Assembly (NCBI GenBank): GCA_937959285.1
Contig: CALGAR010000112.1
Span: 1-54,095, forward strand
Direction of reading: 5' to 3'
Origin: an uncultured Bryobacterales bacterium
GTDB lineage: Bacteria > Acidobacteriota > Terriglobia > Bryobacterales > Bryobacteraceae
DNA: 54,095 nt
Shown: in pieces, positions 23,643 to 32,205 of the stretch
Numbering within the stretch: position 1 is the stretch's first letter
How the letters are laid out: each line of letters starts with the position of its first letter
Translations under genes and position numbers: made by a program
The notes under the pieces: generated by a model
Told to the model about the DNA's origin: nothing
What the model saw: only the letters and a program-made list of their open reading frames with translations
Databases searched by the model: none

Positions 23643-24893
23643 ATGATGCGGAGAGCTGTGTTTACCGGTATCGGCGTCGTAAGCCCGAACGGCATTGGGC
23701 GGGAGAATTTTTGGAAGGCCACGCGCGAAGGAATCAGCGGCATCAGGCGCATCTCGCTGTTCGACGCCTCGGAGCTTGGCTCCCAGATCGCGGGGCAAGT
23801 CCCGGACTTTGACGAGTCGCGGTACGTCCGCCCCAAGGATCTGCCCCACGTGTCACGCGTCACTCCCCTCGCGATTGCTGCGGTCGAAGAAGCCCTGGGC
23901 GATGCCGGGATCGACCCTACCCTCATGACACGTGACGAGCTACGGCGGATCGCTGTGATCGTCGGATCGGGCGGTGGCAGCCAGGCCTTTACCGAGCACC
24001 AGTACCGGCTCTACTACGAGGGTTTGCAAAAACAATGCAGCGTCTATGTCGTTCCCACATCGACTATCGGCACGCTGGCTAGCGAAGTATCGATGCGGTT
24101 CGGCTTCCGCGGGTTCAGCCACGTCGTATCGACTGGCTGCACCTCTTCGAGCGACGCGATCGGATATGCCTGGAGGCAGATTCAGTGCGGCGCAGCGGAT
24201 ACGATCATCGCCGGAGGAGTCGATGCGCCCATCTCTGAACTGATCATGCGGGGGTTCCTCCTGATGCGGATCATGTCAACACGCTGGAACCAATGCCCGC
24301 AAAAAGCATCGCGCCCCTTTTCCCGCGACCGGGACGGTTTTGTCGTCGCCGAAGGCGCATGGTTCTTCGTGATCGAGGAACGGGAGCGCGCGATTGCGCG
24401 CGGAGCCCATATCTACGGAGAGATTACCGGCTACGGCTCCACCTGCGAAGCATACCACCGGGTCCGGCTGGAGGAATGCGGCGAAGAGCCGGCCAGAGCG
24501 ATTACGCTCGCCCTCGACGAGGCGGGCCTGCCCCCCGAAGCCATTCAATACGTGAACTACCATGGCACGTCGACCGAACTGAATGACCGCATCGAGACCC
24601 GCGCGGTCAAGCTAGCCTTCGGCCGGCATGCGTACAAATTGGCGGGCTCCGCGCTGAAGAGCCTGATTGGCCACCCGCAAGGAGCCTGCGGCGCCGCCGG
24701 CGTTGCAGCGACGCTACTGGCCATGAGGGATGGCGTCGTACATCCCACGAAGAATCTCGACGTCCCTGATCCGGACTGTGACCTTGACTACGTCCCCGAC
24801 ATTGGCAGGCGGCTTGATATTGACGCAGCCGTCGTGAACTGCATCGCTTTTGGAAGCAAGAACAGCGCGATTGTGCTTCAGCGCCACGATTGA
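23643..24893 (+). CDS. Beta-ketoacyl-ACP synthase, FabF-like
   Basis: The start is MMRRAVFTGIGVVSPNGIGR, the family N-terminus; an upstream in-frame ATG adds 27 unrelated residues. 416 residues with the Cys-His-His triad: C166 in STGCTSSSDA, H307 in NYHGTSTELND, H344 in SLIGHPQGACGA. It condenses acyl chains with malonyl-ACP. There is no acyl carrier protein, FabG or second KS nearby, so this is probably not the main fatty-acid enzyme. A specialised lipid or polyketide role is possible. It converges on the exopolysaccharide kinase gene. Confidence 0.92.
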   Translation: MMRRAVFTGIGVVSPNGIGRENFWKATREGISGIRRISLFDASELGSQIAGQVPDFDESRYVRPKDLPHVSRVTPLAIAAVEEALGDAGIDPTLMTRDELRRIAVIVGSGGGSQAFTEHQYRLYYEGLQKQCSVYVVPTSTIGTLASEVSMRFGFRGFSHVVSTGCTSSSDAIGYAWRQIQCGAADTIIAGGVDAPISELIMRGFLLMRIMSTRWNQCPQKASRPFSRDRDGFVVAEGAWFFVIEERERAIARGAHIYGEITGYGSTCEAYHRVRLEECGEEPARAITLALDEAGLPPEAIQYVNYHGTSTELNDRIETRAVKLAFGRHAYKLAGSALKSLIGHPQGACGAAGVAATLLAMRDGVVHPTKNLDVPDPDCDLDYVPDIGRRLDIDAAVVNCIAFGSKNSAIVLQRHD

Positions 24894-24973
24894 GGCGTCC
24901 GCTGGAAGCGCCAGAGCGTCAGACGTTCGTGTGCCTGGATGAGCTTGCGGCCTCGCAGCCGGCTTGCGGAACC

Positions 24974-25825
24974 TTAGTCTCGAGGCTCCGCCGCCGAGGC
25001 ATAGTAATACGAATGGTAGTAGCTGTACTTGCTGTACAGCTCTCCGCGCCGCGCTCCGTTGACGATGATCCCCAGCATATTGTTCTGGCACAGCGATTGC
25101 ATTGCACGGGTGACGGAATCGATCGTCGTCGAACCCAGACGCACCACCATGATCGTTCCGTCGCAGAGCGTGGAGAGAAGGTTGGCGTCAGCAGCGAACA
25201 GCAGCGGCGGAGTATCCAGCACAACCCAGTTGAAGATCCGCGGCAGGCCGTCCAATAGCGCCTTGACCTCCCGGAGATTCAGAAGCTCAAGCGGATTGAT
25301 GACCGCCTCTCCCGCCGGCATGATGTAAAGATTCGTCCCGGCAATCCGCTTGATAATCTGGTGTAGCTCTGCCTTGCCCCGCAAGTAATCCGTAATCCCG
25401 GGACTTCGATCTGTCTGAAAAAGATTGTGGACAATCGGGCGGCGAAAATCGAAATCCGCGAGCAGCGTGAGATTGTCCGCCAGATGGGATTCCGCGAGCG
25501 CCAGATTCACCGCGGAAAATGACTTCCCTTCCGCCGGTGAAGGACTCGTGATCACGACGGTGTGAAGCGGCTGCAGACTCTGCAGGTGATTGAGCCTCGT
25601 CCGGAGCGTCCGAAACTCCTCCGTCGGGGCTTCATGGGGCTGGTTTGCGTCAATCAGGTGGGCATCGGGCGCTGGATCGAAGGGGATTTCCTGTACCTTT
25701 TCGAGAAGGCCCTCGAGGGCAGGCAGGCTTGCGGTTGACATCGCCTGCTGACCCGGAGCAGGAGCACCGAAAGAGAAGGTCCCCGCCTGCTGGGCCCGGC
25801 GTAGCGCATCGTGAACTCGACTCAT
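24974..25825 (-). CDS. CpsD/CapB-type bacterial tyrosine kinase
   Basis: 283 residues of cytoplasmic BY-kinase. Walker A is TSPSPAEGKSFSAVNLAL (K101). Walker A' is LLADFDFRRP, where the family often has D-x-D. Walker B is VVLDTPPLL. The C-terminus is a tyrosine cluster (ELYSKYSYYHSYYY), the usual autophosphorylation site. Such kinases bind the Wzz-type polymerisation partner to control polysaccharide chain length and export. The gene follows the Wzz-like gene by 24 bp. No phosphatase is seen. Confidence 0.92.
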   Translation of the reverse strand: MSRVHDALRRAQQAGTFSFGAPAPGQQAMSTASLPALEGLLEKVQEIPFDPAPDAHLIDANQPHEAPTEEFRTLRTRLNHLQSLQPLHTVVITSPSPAEGKSFSAVNLALAESHLADNLTLLADFDFRRPIVHNLFQTDRSPGITDYLRGKAELHQIIKRIAGTNLYIMPAGEAVINPLELLNLREVKALLDGLPRIFNWVVLDTPPLLFAADANLLSTLCDGTIMVVRLGSTTIDSVTRAMQSLCQNNMLGIIVNGARRGELYSKYSYYHSYYYASAAEPRD

Positions 25826-25849
25826 AGATTCTCCTGTAGGCCAGCAGCG

Positions 25850-27499
25850 TTACGATCTGGTGGCGTAGTAGTAGTAGACGGAACCCGACATAACGAGCAC
25901 CCCGATCAGGAATGCGGTTGACCAGGCAAGCCATGCCAGGCGGCGCCGCCTTCGAATGACAAGGTCGTTTTCGAGCAGTGGAATGCTGCCCAGCACCGTC
26001 AGTCTGGTATAAGCGCGGACGTCCTTCAGATTCTTGAGAGACGTATCCTTCATCTCGCGGGCCCCCGCCAGAAAGATGCCCATCACCAAACCAAGTCCTA
26101 CTCCGCCCGCAACGATCACGTACCGGTTGGGTTCCGACGGGCTCGCCGGCAACGACGGTTCATCCAGAATCTCCAGCATCTCTCCCTGTTTCCGGTTTTC
26201 CAGGTCCGTGGCCAGGGCCGATTGGGTCTTCTTTATATTCAGTTCCTCGTAGGCCTGTTTGGCCAGGTTGCGGTCGCGCAGCAATTCGGCGTACTGCTGC
26301 TCTCCGATCGGACTCGTCTCCAGTTTCTGCTGGTAGACCCGCGCGACCTTTCGCAACTGCTCCAGTTCCCGGGTGTTCTCTTCAAGCTCGGCATCCTTGG
26401 CTCGCAGCATGGTCTCAACTCGCGCGACGGCCGCCTGTAGTTCGCGGAGTTCCCTGGCGGCGGGAGAGTTGGCGGCAGCCGTTGCCGCCTCCGCCGCTCG
26501 AGCCTTCTCCTCTTCCAACAGCCGGTCCCGGCTTCGCTTCAGAACCTCCAACTGCGATACCAGCCGCTGCACGTCGGGGTGAGCTTCCTTGTACCGTTCC
26601 CGAGCGGAGGCAAGCGCCACTTCCACCTGGCTGATTTCTCGTTCGGTTCGCAGCAGCGCCTCATTCGGCTTATCCGCGGGCGCCTGAGCCACCGCCTTCA
26701 TTGCCGCGGATTCCTGATCCTTCAGGATCCGGAGCTGCCCTTCGAGCATCAGCTTCTCCTGATTGATCCGCGTCATCGCGGCATTAATCGATTCAATCCG
26801 CCGCTCCGCGGCGTTCAACTGCTGGAGATTCGCCTGAAATTGGTCGGGCAGCCGCCCGAAATTGTTCAGCCGAAACTCCGTCAGCTTCTTTTCGAGGGCA
26901 TCCAGGTTACGTTTGGCCGTTTCCAACTGATCTTGCAGGAATTCCGTCGTCTGATAACTCGCATTGGAGCGCTGCCGGATATTCTCGTCAATAAAGCGAG
27001 TTACTAACTCCTGCGTGACGCGCTGAGCCAAAACCCGATTCTCGTAAGCGAACGAAATTCGAAAAGCCGAGACTCTGGAGTTCGGCGCCCGGCTTGTAGT
27101 CGTCGTGTAGACACCACTGATGCTGATGTCGTTCCGCATCTGCTCGACGATGTCGTCCATCGGCAAGCTGGCTTGTTTGCGGGGGTAGAGATTATAGGTC
27201 TGGATGATGTTGGTCAGCGCGGTACGGCTCAGAATAATCTGGGCCATGGAATCGATGCGCTGGGACAGCTCCTGGTTTATGTTCGTGGGAACGAACTTCT
27301 CCGGTACGGAGGGCGGGACAACGCGGATGAGGCTCGTGGACACATAGGTATCGGGCCACAAAAACGCCACCACGACGGCCCCGACGAGTCCCAGGAACAC
27401 GGGGCCGAGAATCCACGCCTTGTGACGGCGAACAATGTCAATATAATCCTCGACGTCCAGCGGACGCCTCGAGACCGTCAACATGTCAGACGGTTGCAT
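25850..27499 (-). CDS. Wzz/GNVR-type chain-length determinant
   Basis: 549 residues. The N-terminal Wzz domain starts MQPSDMLTVSRRPLDVEDYI, with a first membrane span at about 30-50 (WILGPVFLGLVGAVVVAFLW). A large periplasmic coiled-coil region with many heptads covers 170-430. A GNVR-like segment follows (PSLPASPSEPNRYVIVAGGV), and a second span lies near 525-545. Two inner-membrane anchors and a coiled coil define polysaccharide co-polymerases that set chain length and dock the BY-kinase. It sits between the export protein gene and the kinase gene. Confidence 0.92.
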   Translation of the reverse strand: MQPSDMLTVSRRPLDVEDYIDIVRRHKAWILGPVFLGLVGAVVVAFLWPDTYVSTSLIRVVPPSVPEKFVPTNINQELSQRIDSMAQIILSRTALTNIIQTYNLYPRKQASLPMDDIVEQMRNDISISGVYTTTTSRAPNSRVSAFRISFAYENRVLAQRVTQELVTRFIDENIRQRSNASYQTTEFLQDQLETAKRNLDALEKKLTEFRLNNFGRLPDQFQANLQQLNAAERRIESINAAMTRINQEKLMLEGQLRILKDQESAAMKAVAQAPADKPNEALLRTEREISQVEVALASARERYKEAHPDVQRLVSQLEVLKRSRDRLLEEEKARAAEAATAAANSPAARELRELQAAVARVETMLRAKDAELEENTRELEQLRKVARVYQQKLETSPIGEQQYAELLRDRNLAKQAYEELNIKKTQSALATDLENRKQGEMLEILDEPSLPASPSEPNRYVIVAGGVGLGLVMGIFLAGAREMKDTSLKNLKDVRAYTRLTVLGSIPLLENDLVIRRRRRLAWLAWSTAFLIGVLVMSGSVYYYYATRS

Positions 27500-27555
27500 C
27501 CCTCATCCTCCGAAGCAAATCGCTCTACCTAACCAGCAATCGTGACCGCAAGAAG

Positions 27556-28215
27556 TCAAGGAACCACAATATGGTCGCCATTCTGTATCTGGATGTTCTG
27601 CTCCAGATTCTTCCCCGCAATGACTTCTTTGTAGTTGAATTTCAAGCGCTCATTGCCGCGAATAATGACGATTTTCTTCAGATTGGCAAACTCACGAAAG
27701 CCGCCGGCGTTACTCAACGCCTCGAGGACTGTAATCGGGGAGACAAGAGGGTAGGCTCCGGAGCGCATTACCTCCCCGGTAATGTAATATTTCTTACTCC
27801 GCACGGCCTGTACGGAAACCATAACTCGCGGTTCGTTGATTAGCGTTGAAAGCTTTTGCGTGAGAGCGTCCTTCAGTTCTTCCGGCGTCAGCCCGCCCGC
27901 CTGAACGTCGCCGATCAGCGGAAGCGTAATCAAACCGTCGGGCCGGACGGCAACGGGTCCGGAAAGCTCATTCTCCCGCCAGACCCGAATCATCAGAATA
28001 TCTTCGGGGCCAATTTTGTAGCTCTTTGGATCTACCGGAGCGGCAGCCTGTTGCGCCAGTTCCTCGAAACTCTCTTTTTCGTCCGGCTCCTTCTGCGCAG
28101 GAGCGGGTTGCTGCTGCTGTGTCCAACCGACCGCCGCCCAGGCTGTCAAAGTCAGGACGGCCATCACAACATACCGCGCTTGCGGCGTCCTTCTCCGCTC
28201 CATCCTTTGCTCCAT
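27556..28215 (-). CDS. Polysaccharide export protein, Wza/SLBB-like
   Basis: 219 residues. The N-terminus MEQRMERRRTPQARYVVMAV leads a hydrophobic signal (TLTAWAAVGW). A Poly_export domain follows (SYKIGPEDILMIRVWREN to GLITLPLIGDVQAGGLTPEE), then an SLBB-type domain (YYITGEVMRSGAYPLVSPIT, VLEALSNAGGFREFANLKKI). No lipobox cysteine is evident, so this may be a truncated or periplasmic form of the outer-membrane export channel. It heads the three-gene minus-strand set. Glycosyltransferases and a flippase are missing from the window, so the sugars are made elsewhere. Confidence 0.9.
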   Translation of the reverse strand: MEQRMERRRTPQARYVVMAVLTLTAWAAVGWTQQQQPAPAQKEPDEKESFEELAQQAAAPVDPKSYKIGPEDILMIRVWRENELSGPVAVRPDGLITLPLIGDVQAGGLTPEELKDALTQKLSTLINEPRVMVSVQAVRSKKYYITGEVMRSGAYPLVSPITVLEALSNAGGFREFANLKKIVIIRGNERLKFNYKEVIAGKNLEQNIQIQNGDHIVVP

Positions 28216-28286
28216 GGTCTGTCTTCTCGATTTACCGATAACGTATTGGATTAGTTAACGGTTCGACCTATTGATTGTACATCACA

Positions 28287-28353
28287 TCTATCGGCAACGC
28301 CCCCACATCTCTAGCTTTTGTTACGATCGTCATGATCTGTTCTTACCGATAGA
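28287..28353. promoter_or_regulatory. Separated inverted repeat TCTATCGG / CCGATAGA
   Basis: Perfect 8-bp arms (28287-28294 and 28346-28353) lie between the divergent Wza-like and EVE genes. A third ccgata copy is at 28235-28240. They could be operator half-sites for the exopolysaccharide operon or EVE gene. Confidence 0.35.
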
Positions 28354-28356
28354 ATA

Positions 28357-28767
28357 ATGAACTACTTTCTAGCGAAAACGGACCCGGAGACCTATTCCAT
28401 AGACCAATTTGAGCGGGAGAGAAGGACGGTCTGGGACGGCGTGCGCAATCCTCAGGCGGTTCGGGCGATTCAGCAGATGCAGCCAGGCGACACTGTCTTC
28501 ATCTACCACAGCATGGGACAGTCGGCGGTTGTCGGTCTCGCGCGAGTCGTTTCCGCGCCTCGACCCGACCCGGGCAACCCGAAATCCTGGGTGGTGGACC
28601 TCGAGTTTCTCCAGCGCCTCGACCCGCCGACGACGCTCGCCGAAATACGCAAATCCAATTTATTCAACGATTGGTCGCTGATCCGGCAAAGCCGTCTGTC
28701 GACGATGAGCGCGCCGCCGGAATTCGTCAAGTGGATGAAGAAGCGGTATCCCGACTCGGCTCTCTGA
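28357..28767 (+). CDS. EVE-domain protein, 136 aa
   Basis: A full-length single EVE domain: MNYFLAKTDPETYSIDQFER, WDGVRNPQAVRAIQQMQPGD, TVFIYHSMGQSAVVGLARVV and SLIRQSRLSTMSAPPEFV. EVE belongs to the PUA-like fold that flips out and binds modified bases in DNA or RNA. Stand-alone EVE proteins are widely conserved but of unclear role. It is convergent with maf at 10 bp and divergent from the exopolysaccharide operon. Confidence 0.92.
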   Translation: MNYFLAKTDPETYSIDQFERERRTVWDGVRNPQAVRAIQQMQPGDTVFIYHSMGQSAVVGLARVVSAPRPDPGNPKSWVVDLEFLQRLDPPTTLAEIRKSNLFNDWSLIRQSRLSTMSAPPEFVKWMKKRYPDSAL

Positions 28768-28777
28768 CCGGCCAGCC

Positions 28778-29338
28778 TTAGACACCGAATTCTGTCCGCA
28801 AATAACGATAAACGGTAGAAAGCGGCAGCCCGACGACGTTCCAGTAGCAGCCCTCAATCCGGTCGATAAACCGGCTGCCGAGCCCTTGAATTGCGTAAGC
28901 GCCCGCCTTGTCCATCGGCTCTCCGGTCGTGACGTACCAGTCAATTTCGTCGTCCGACATTGGCATGAATCGAACGGTGGTCTCCACACAGTCCACGATG
29001 GACCTTTCACTGTCGCGGAGACAGATGCCGGTCAGGACCCGGTGCTCCCGTCCGGAAAGCAGCCGCAACATCTCTTTCGCCTCGCTTTGGCTGCCTGGCT
29101 TCCCGAGAACTGTCGAATCCACCACAACGACCGTGTCCGCTGCAAGCACCACTTCTCCAGGCCCCGCCTGAACCGCCTCGGCCTTCTCCATAGCGAGCCT
29201 GCGGACATAGGCCGCCGGCGGCTCGCCGGGACGCTGCGATTCTTCGATGCCTGCTACACGTACCTCAAAATCAAGACCTGCGTTTTGAAGGATTTCCTTC
29301 CGGCGGGGCGACTGACTCGCGAGAATCAACTTTTTCAT
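28778..29338 (-). CDS. maf: Maf-family nucleoside triphosphate pyrophosphatase
   Basis: 186 residues starting MKKLILASQSPRRKEILQNA, the invariant Maf opening. EVVLAADTVVVVDSTVLGKP follows, then GAYAIQGLGSRFIDRIEGCY. Maf enzymes hydrolyse non-canonical or pyrimidine NTPs to NMP and pyrophosphate, keeping the nucleotide pool clean. The start is fixed by an ATGA overlap with terB. A longer upstream reading in the same frame overlaps terB and is rejected. Confidence 0.94.
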   Translation of the reverse strand: MKKLILASQSPRRKEILQNAGLDFEVRVAGIEESQRPGEPPAAYVRRLAMEKAEAVQAGPGEVVLAADTVVVVDSTVLGKPGSQSEAKEMLRLLSGREHRVLTGICLRDSERSIVDCVETTVRFMPMSDDEIDWYVTTGEPMDKAGAYAIQGLGSRFIDRIEGCYWNVVGLPLSTVYRYLRTEFGV

Positions 29339-29877
29339 TCGGCGGGTTGTGTACTGGATGGCTTTCGCAAAACTCTCAGATAATCGCGAAATTTCGAACG
29401 AACGGCGATAAAGTCGCGGTGGTCGAGCAAAAGTTCGCTGGCAATTCGCCTCACTTCGTTGTCCTCTTGCATGGAAATCCCCTGCTCGGCAGCAGAGACG
29501 GCGAAAGCGCATTCGAGCAGAGCAAGTTTTTGCTCCCGAGTGGCAATGCGGCTGAACTCCCGGGTCACCAGGAAGTTCTCAGTCGCGCCGAAGAGCAGGT
29601 TCCGGGTTTTTGCGATTTGCACGACGATGATCGCCTGTTCTTCGGGCAACCCTCCGTGCTCCATGACGATCCGCTCCATCTGGCGTACTTCCTGCTCGGA
29701 AATGTCCATGTCCGCGTGAGCCGCCCGGCCAAGGATGTACGCGAACGCAGCGATATAGCGTGCGCGTTCGGGATCCATTCTGTCCAAAGCCTGTGTGATC
29801 TTTCGGACGGTTTCGGTCTCTCCCGTTGCGGGAGCCTTCTCCTCCGTACCGATTCCAAACAACTTCAAAATGGACAT
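29335..29877 (-). CDS. TerB-like protein
   Basis: 180 residues. The TerB core (about 40-155) has the acidic metal-site segments ILGRAAHADMDISEQEVRQM and FAVSAAEQGISMQEDNEVRR arranged as two helical halves. TerB proteins bind metal ions and associate with membrane-linked stress or phage-defence systems. Solitary copies like this are common and unexplained. The TGA overlaps the maf ATG, so the two are translationally coupled. Residues 1-20 are low complexity and residues 170-180 form a short polar tail. Confidence 0.85.
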   Translation of the reverse strand: MSILKLFGIGTEEKAPATGETETVRKITQALDRMDPERARYIAAFAYILGRAAHADMDISEQEVRQMERIVMEHGGLPEEQAIIVVQIAKTRNLLFGATENFLVTREFSRIATREQKLALLECAFAVSAAEQGISMQEDNEVRRIASELLLDHRDFIAVRSKFRDYLRVLRKPSSTQPAE

Positions 29878-29977
29878 CTCTTTTCATCTTCCGCTTCGTA
29901 TCAGCAGGGAATCAACCGCCCCTGGAAGAAGATGTTCCGGTAACAAGGGTTCCGCCTCCGGAGTATACGAAGTGAGG

Positions 29978-31333
29978 ATGCCGTCATCCTTTCGGATAGA
30001 ACACGACACGCTGGGAGAGGTGCGAGTCCCTCGAGATGCGCTTTACGGCGCCCAAACGCAGCGGGCCGTCGAAAACTTTCCAATCAGCGAGCTTCGCTTT
30101 CAACGGCCGTTCCTGAAAGCCTTGGGGATGATCAAGGCAGCGGCGGCTATCGTAAACGGCCAGCTCGGCGAGCTCCCTCAGCAAACGGCGGAGGCCATCG
30201 CGCGTGCTGCATTTCAAGTCGCCGACGGACTGCACGATGACCAGTTTGTAGTGGATGTCTTTCAAACCGGCAGCGGAACTTCGACAAATATGAATGCCAA
30301 CGAGGTGATCGCGAGGCTCGCTGGCGAAGGCGTGCATCCCAACGACCACGTGAACCGTAGCCAGTCCAGCAATGATGTCATTCCGACCGCGATCCACATT
30401 TCGGCTGCCGTTGAACTGGCTGAAAACCTGCAGCCGGCGATCGCGGCGCTGCGGCAGGCGCTCGACGCAAAATCAGAAAGCTTTCACGACATCATCAAAA
30501 TTGGCCGCACTCACCTGCAGGATGCCGTGCCAATGCGTCTTGGACAGGAGTTCAGCGGATACGCCCGCCAGGTGGAGCTGGCCGAAGAGAGGATCAACGC
30601 GGCATCCGAAGGCCTGCTCGAATTACCTCTCGGGGGCACGGCTGTCGGAACCGGCTTGAATGCTCACCCGCTCTTTGCAGTAGAGGTCATCGCTCTGCTG
30701 GCACAAAAGATCGGCCTGCCGTTCCGGAAGGCGGCTAACCATTTTGAGGCGCAAGGCGCGCGCGATGCGATTGTATTCCTGAGCGGGGCGCTGCGGACTT
30801 ACGCCGTGAGCCTGACAAAGATCGCGAACGACATTCGATGGCTGGGAAGCGGACCGCGCTGCGGGCTCGGGGAACTCCGTCTTCCTGCCGTGCAACCAGG
30901 CTCGAGCATCATGCCCGGAAAGGTGAACCCGGTAATCGTGGAAAGCACGCTCATGGTTTGCGCCCAAGTGATCGGATATGATGCCGCAATTACATGGTGC
31001 TGCGCCGGCGGGAACTTTGAATTAAACGCGATGATGCCCGTCATGGCCTGGGATCTTCTGGAATCCATTCGCATCCTCGCCTCGGCGACCCGCAATTTTA
31101 CGACTCGCTGCATTGCAGGGCTCCAGGCAGATCGGGATCGGGCGGCCAGCTCCGTCGAGCGTTCCCTCGCACTGGTAACCGCACTTGTGCCTGAGATCGG
31201 GTACGAGAAAGCGGCTGCCATCGCCAAGGAAGCGTGGGAGACGGGCCGGACAGTGCGGGAAGTGGCAAAGGAACATAGCGGACTTCCGGCCGAAAAGTTG
31301 AATCGCCTGCTTGATCCGCTCAGGCAGGTGTAG
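29978..31333 (+). CDS. fumC: Class II fumarate hydratase
   Basis: 451 residues starting at the ATG giving MPSSFRIEHDTLGEVRVPRD; the longer upstream frame overlaps terB antisense. Family signatures are GSGTSTNMNANEVIAR, IGRTHLQDAVPMRLGQEFSG and the lyase signature GSSIMPGKVNPV. It interconverts fumarate and malate in the TCA cycle as an iron-free tetramer. The gene is divergent from terB-maf and 44 bp upstream of the MoxR gene on the same strand, so a long transcript is possible. Confidence 0.96.
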   Translation: MPSSFRIEHDTLGEVRVPRDALYGAQTQRAVENFPISELRFQRPFLKALGMIKAAAAIVNGQLGELPQQTAEAIARAAFQVADGLHDDQFVVDVFQTGSGTSTNMNANEVIARLAGEGVHPNDHVNRSQSSNDVIPTAIHISAAVELAENLQPAIAALRQALDAKSESFHDIIKIGRTHLQDAVPMRLGQEFSGYARQVELAEERINAASEGLLELPLGGTAVGTGLNAHPLFAVEVIALLAQKIGLPFRKAANHFEAQGARDAIVFLSGALRTYAVSLTKIANDIRWLGSGPRCGLGELRLPAVQPGSSIMPGKVNPVIVESTLMVCAQVIGYDAAITWCCAGGNFELNAMMPVMAWDLLESIRILASATRNFTTRCIAGLQADRDRAASSVERSLALVTALVPEIGYEKAAAIAKEAWETGRTVREVAKEHSGLPAEKLNRLLDPLRQV

Positions 31334-31377
31334 AAGATAAGGAAGATCAACAGCTCCCTCGCTACAATACCAACTAT

Positions 31378-32205
31378 ATGACTGTGGATATTGAGGGCGT
31401 CACGCTTCATCTGGCGCATCCGGATGAACTGCCTGTCCGCTGGGTCGGTCAGGAAGAAGTGATGCGGCAGCTCTTGGCTGCCTGGCTGGTGGTCGACGAG
31501 AAAGATCTGCCGATGAATCCGCGTCTGGTCGGCAAACCCGGCGTCGGTAAAACGACGCTGGCCTATGCCGCCGCAAAGCGGCTGCAGCAGGAGATCTACA
31601 TTCTTCAGGCCACGGTAGATACCCGTCCCGAGGACTTGCTCATTACGCCCGTGATCGAGGGGGCAGGACGGCTGAGATACGTTGCCTCCCCGCTTGTGAC
31701 CGCCATGATCCGGGGCGGAATCTGCATTCTGGATGAAGGCAATCGAATGAGCGAGAAGAGCTGGGCGAGCCTGGCGCCGCTGCTCGACAGCCGCCGCTAT
31801 GTCGAGTCCATTGTGGCGGGTATCAAGATCAAAGCGCATCCGTCCTTCCGCATCGTTGCAACGATGAACGACGATGCTTCCACATTCGACCTGCCGGAGT
31901 ATATTCAGTCCCGCCTTCAACCGCAGATCCTGATCGATTTCCCGGAACGGGAGGAGGAGTACGAAATCCTCCGCGAAAATCTGCCCTTTACCGACGAGCA
32001 GATTCTCGAATACGTGACCGATTTCCTCCAGCAGGCACATGCCGCCGACGAGCGCTATACGGTTCGCGACGGGATCAATATCGCGCGGTATGCCACCAAG
32101 CTTTACAAGCTAGAGGCGACGGGTTGGAGCTGCTCGAAGGCTCTCCAGGTAGCAGTCCTCGAAACACTGGGAGAAGAGGCGCTGCGCTATGTCCGACGAG
32201 TTTGA
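31378..32205 (+). CDS. MoxR-type AAA+ ATPase
   Basis: 275 residues. Walker A VGKPGVGKTTL (K58), Walker B GGICILDEGNRM (D119, E120), sensor 1 ATMNDD (N164) and an arginine-finger segment EYIQSRLQPQ. The lid domain follows. MoxR ATPases act as chaperones that activate or insert cofactors into partner enzymes, usually together with a von Willebrand A protein. Here no VWA gene follows. Its stop lies 17 bases inside the next gene, a 609-residue unknown, which makes that protein the likely partner. Confidence 0.9.
   Translation: MTVDIEGVTLHLAHPDELPVRWVGQEEVMRQLLAAWLVVDEKDLPMNPRLVGKPGVGKTTLAYAAAKRLQQEIYILQATVDTRPEDLLITPVIEGAGRLRYVASPLVTAMIRGGICILDEGNRMSEKSWASLAPLLDSRRYVESIVAGIKIKAHPSFRIVATMNDDASTFDLPEYIQSRLQPQILIDFPEREEEYEILRENLPFTDEQILEYVTDFLQQAHAADERYTVRDGINIARYATKLYKLEATGWSCSKALQVAVLETLGEEALRYVRRV

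Noticed and set aside
30799..32040. 413-codon minus-strand open frame
   Set aside because: Covers fumC and the MoxR gene in antisense; both sense genes have clear motifs.
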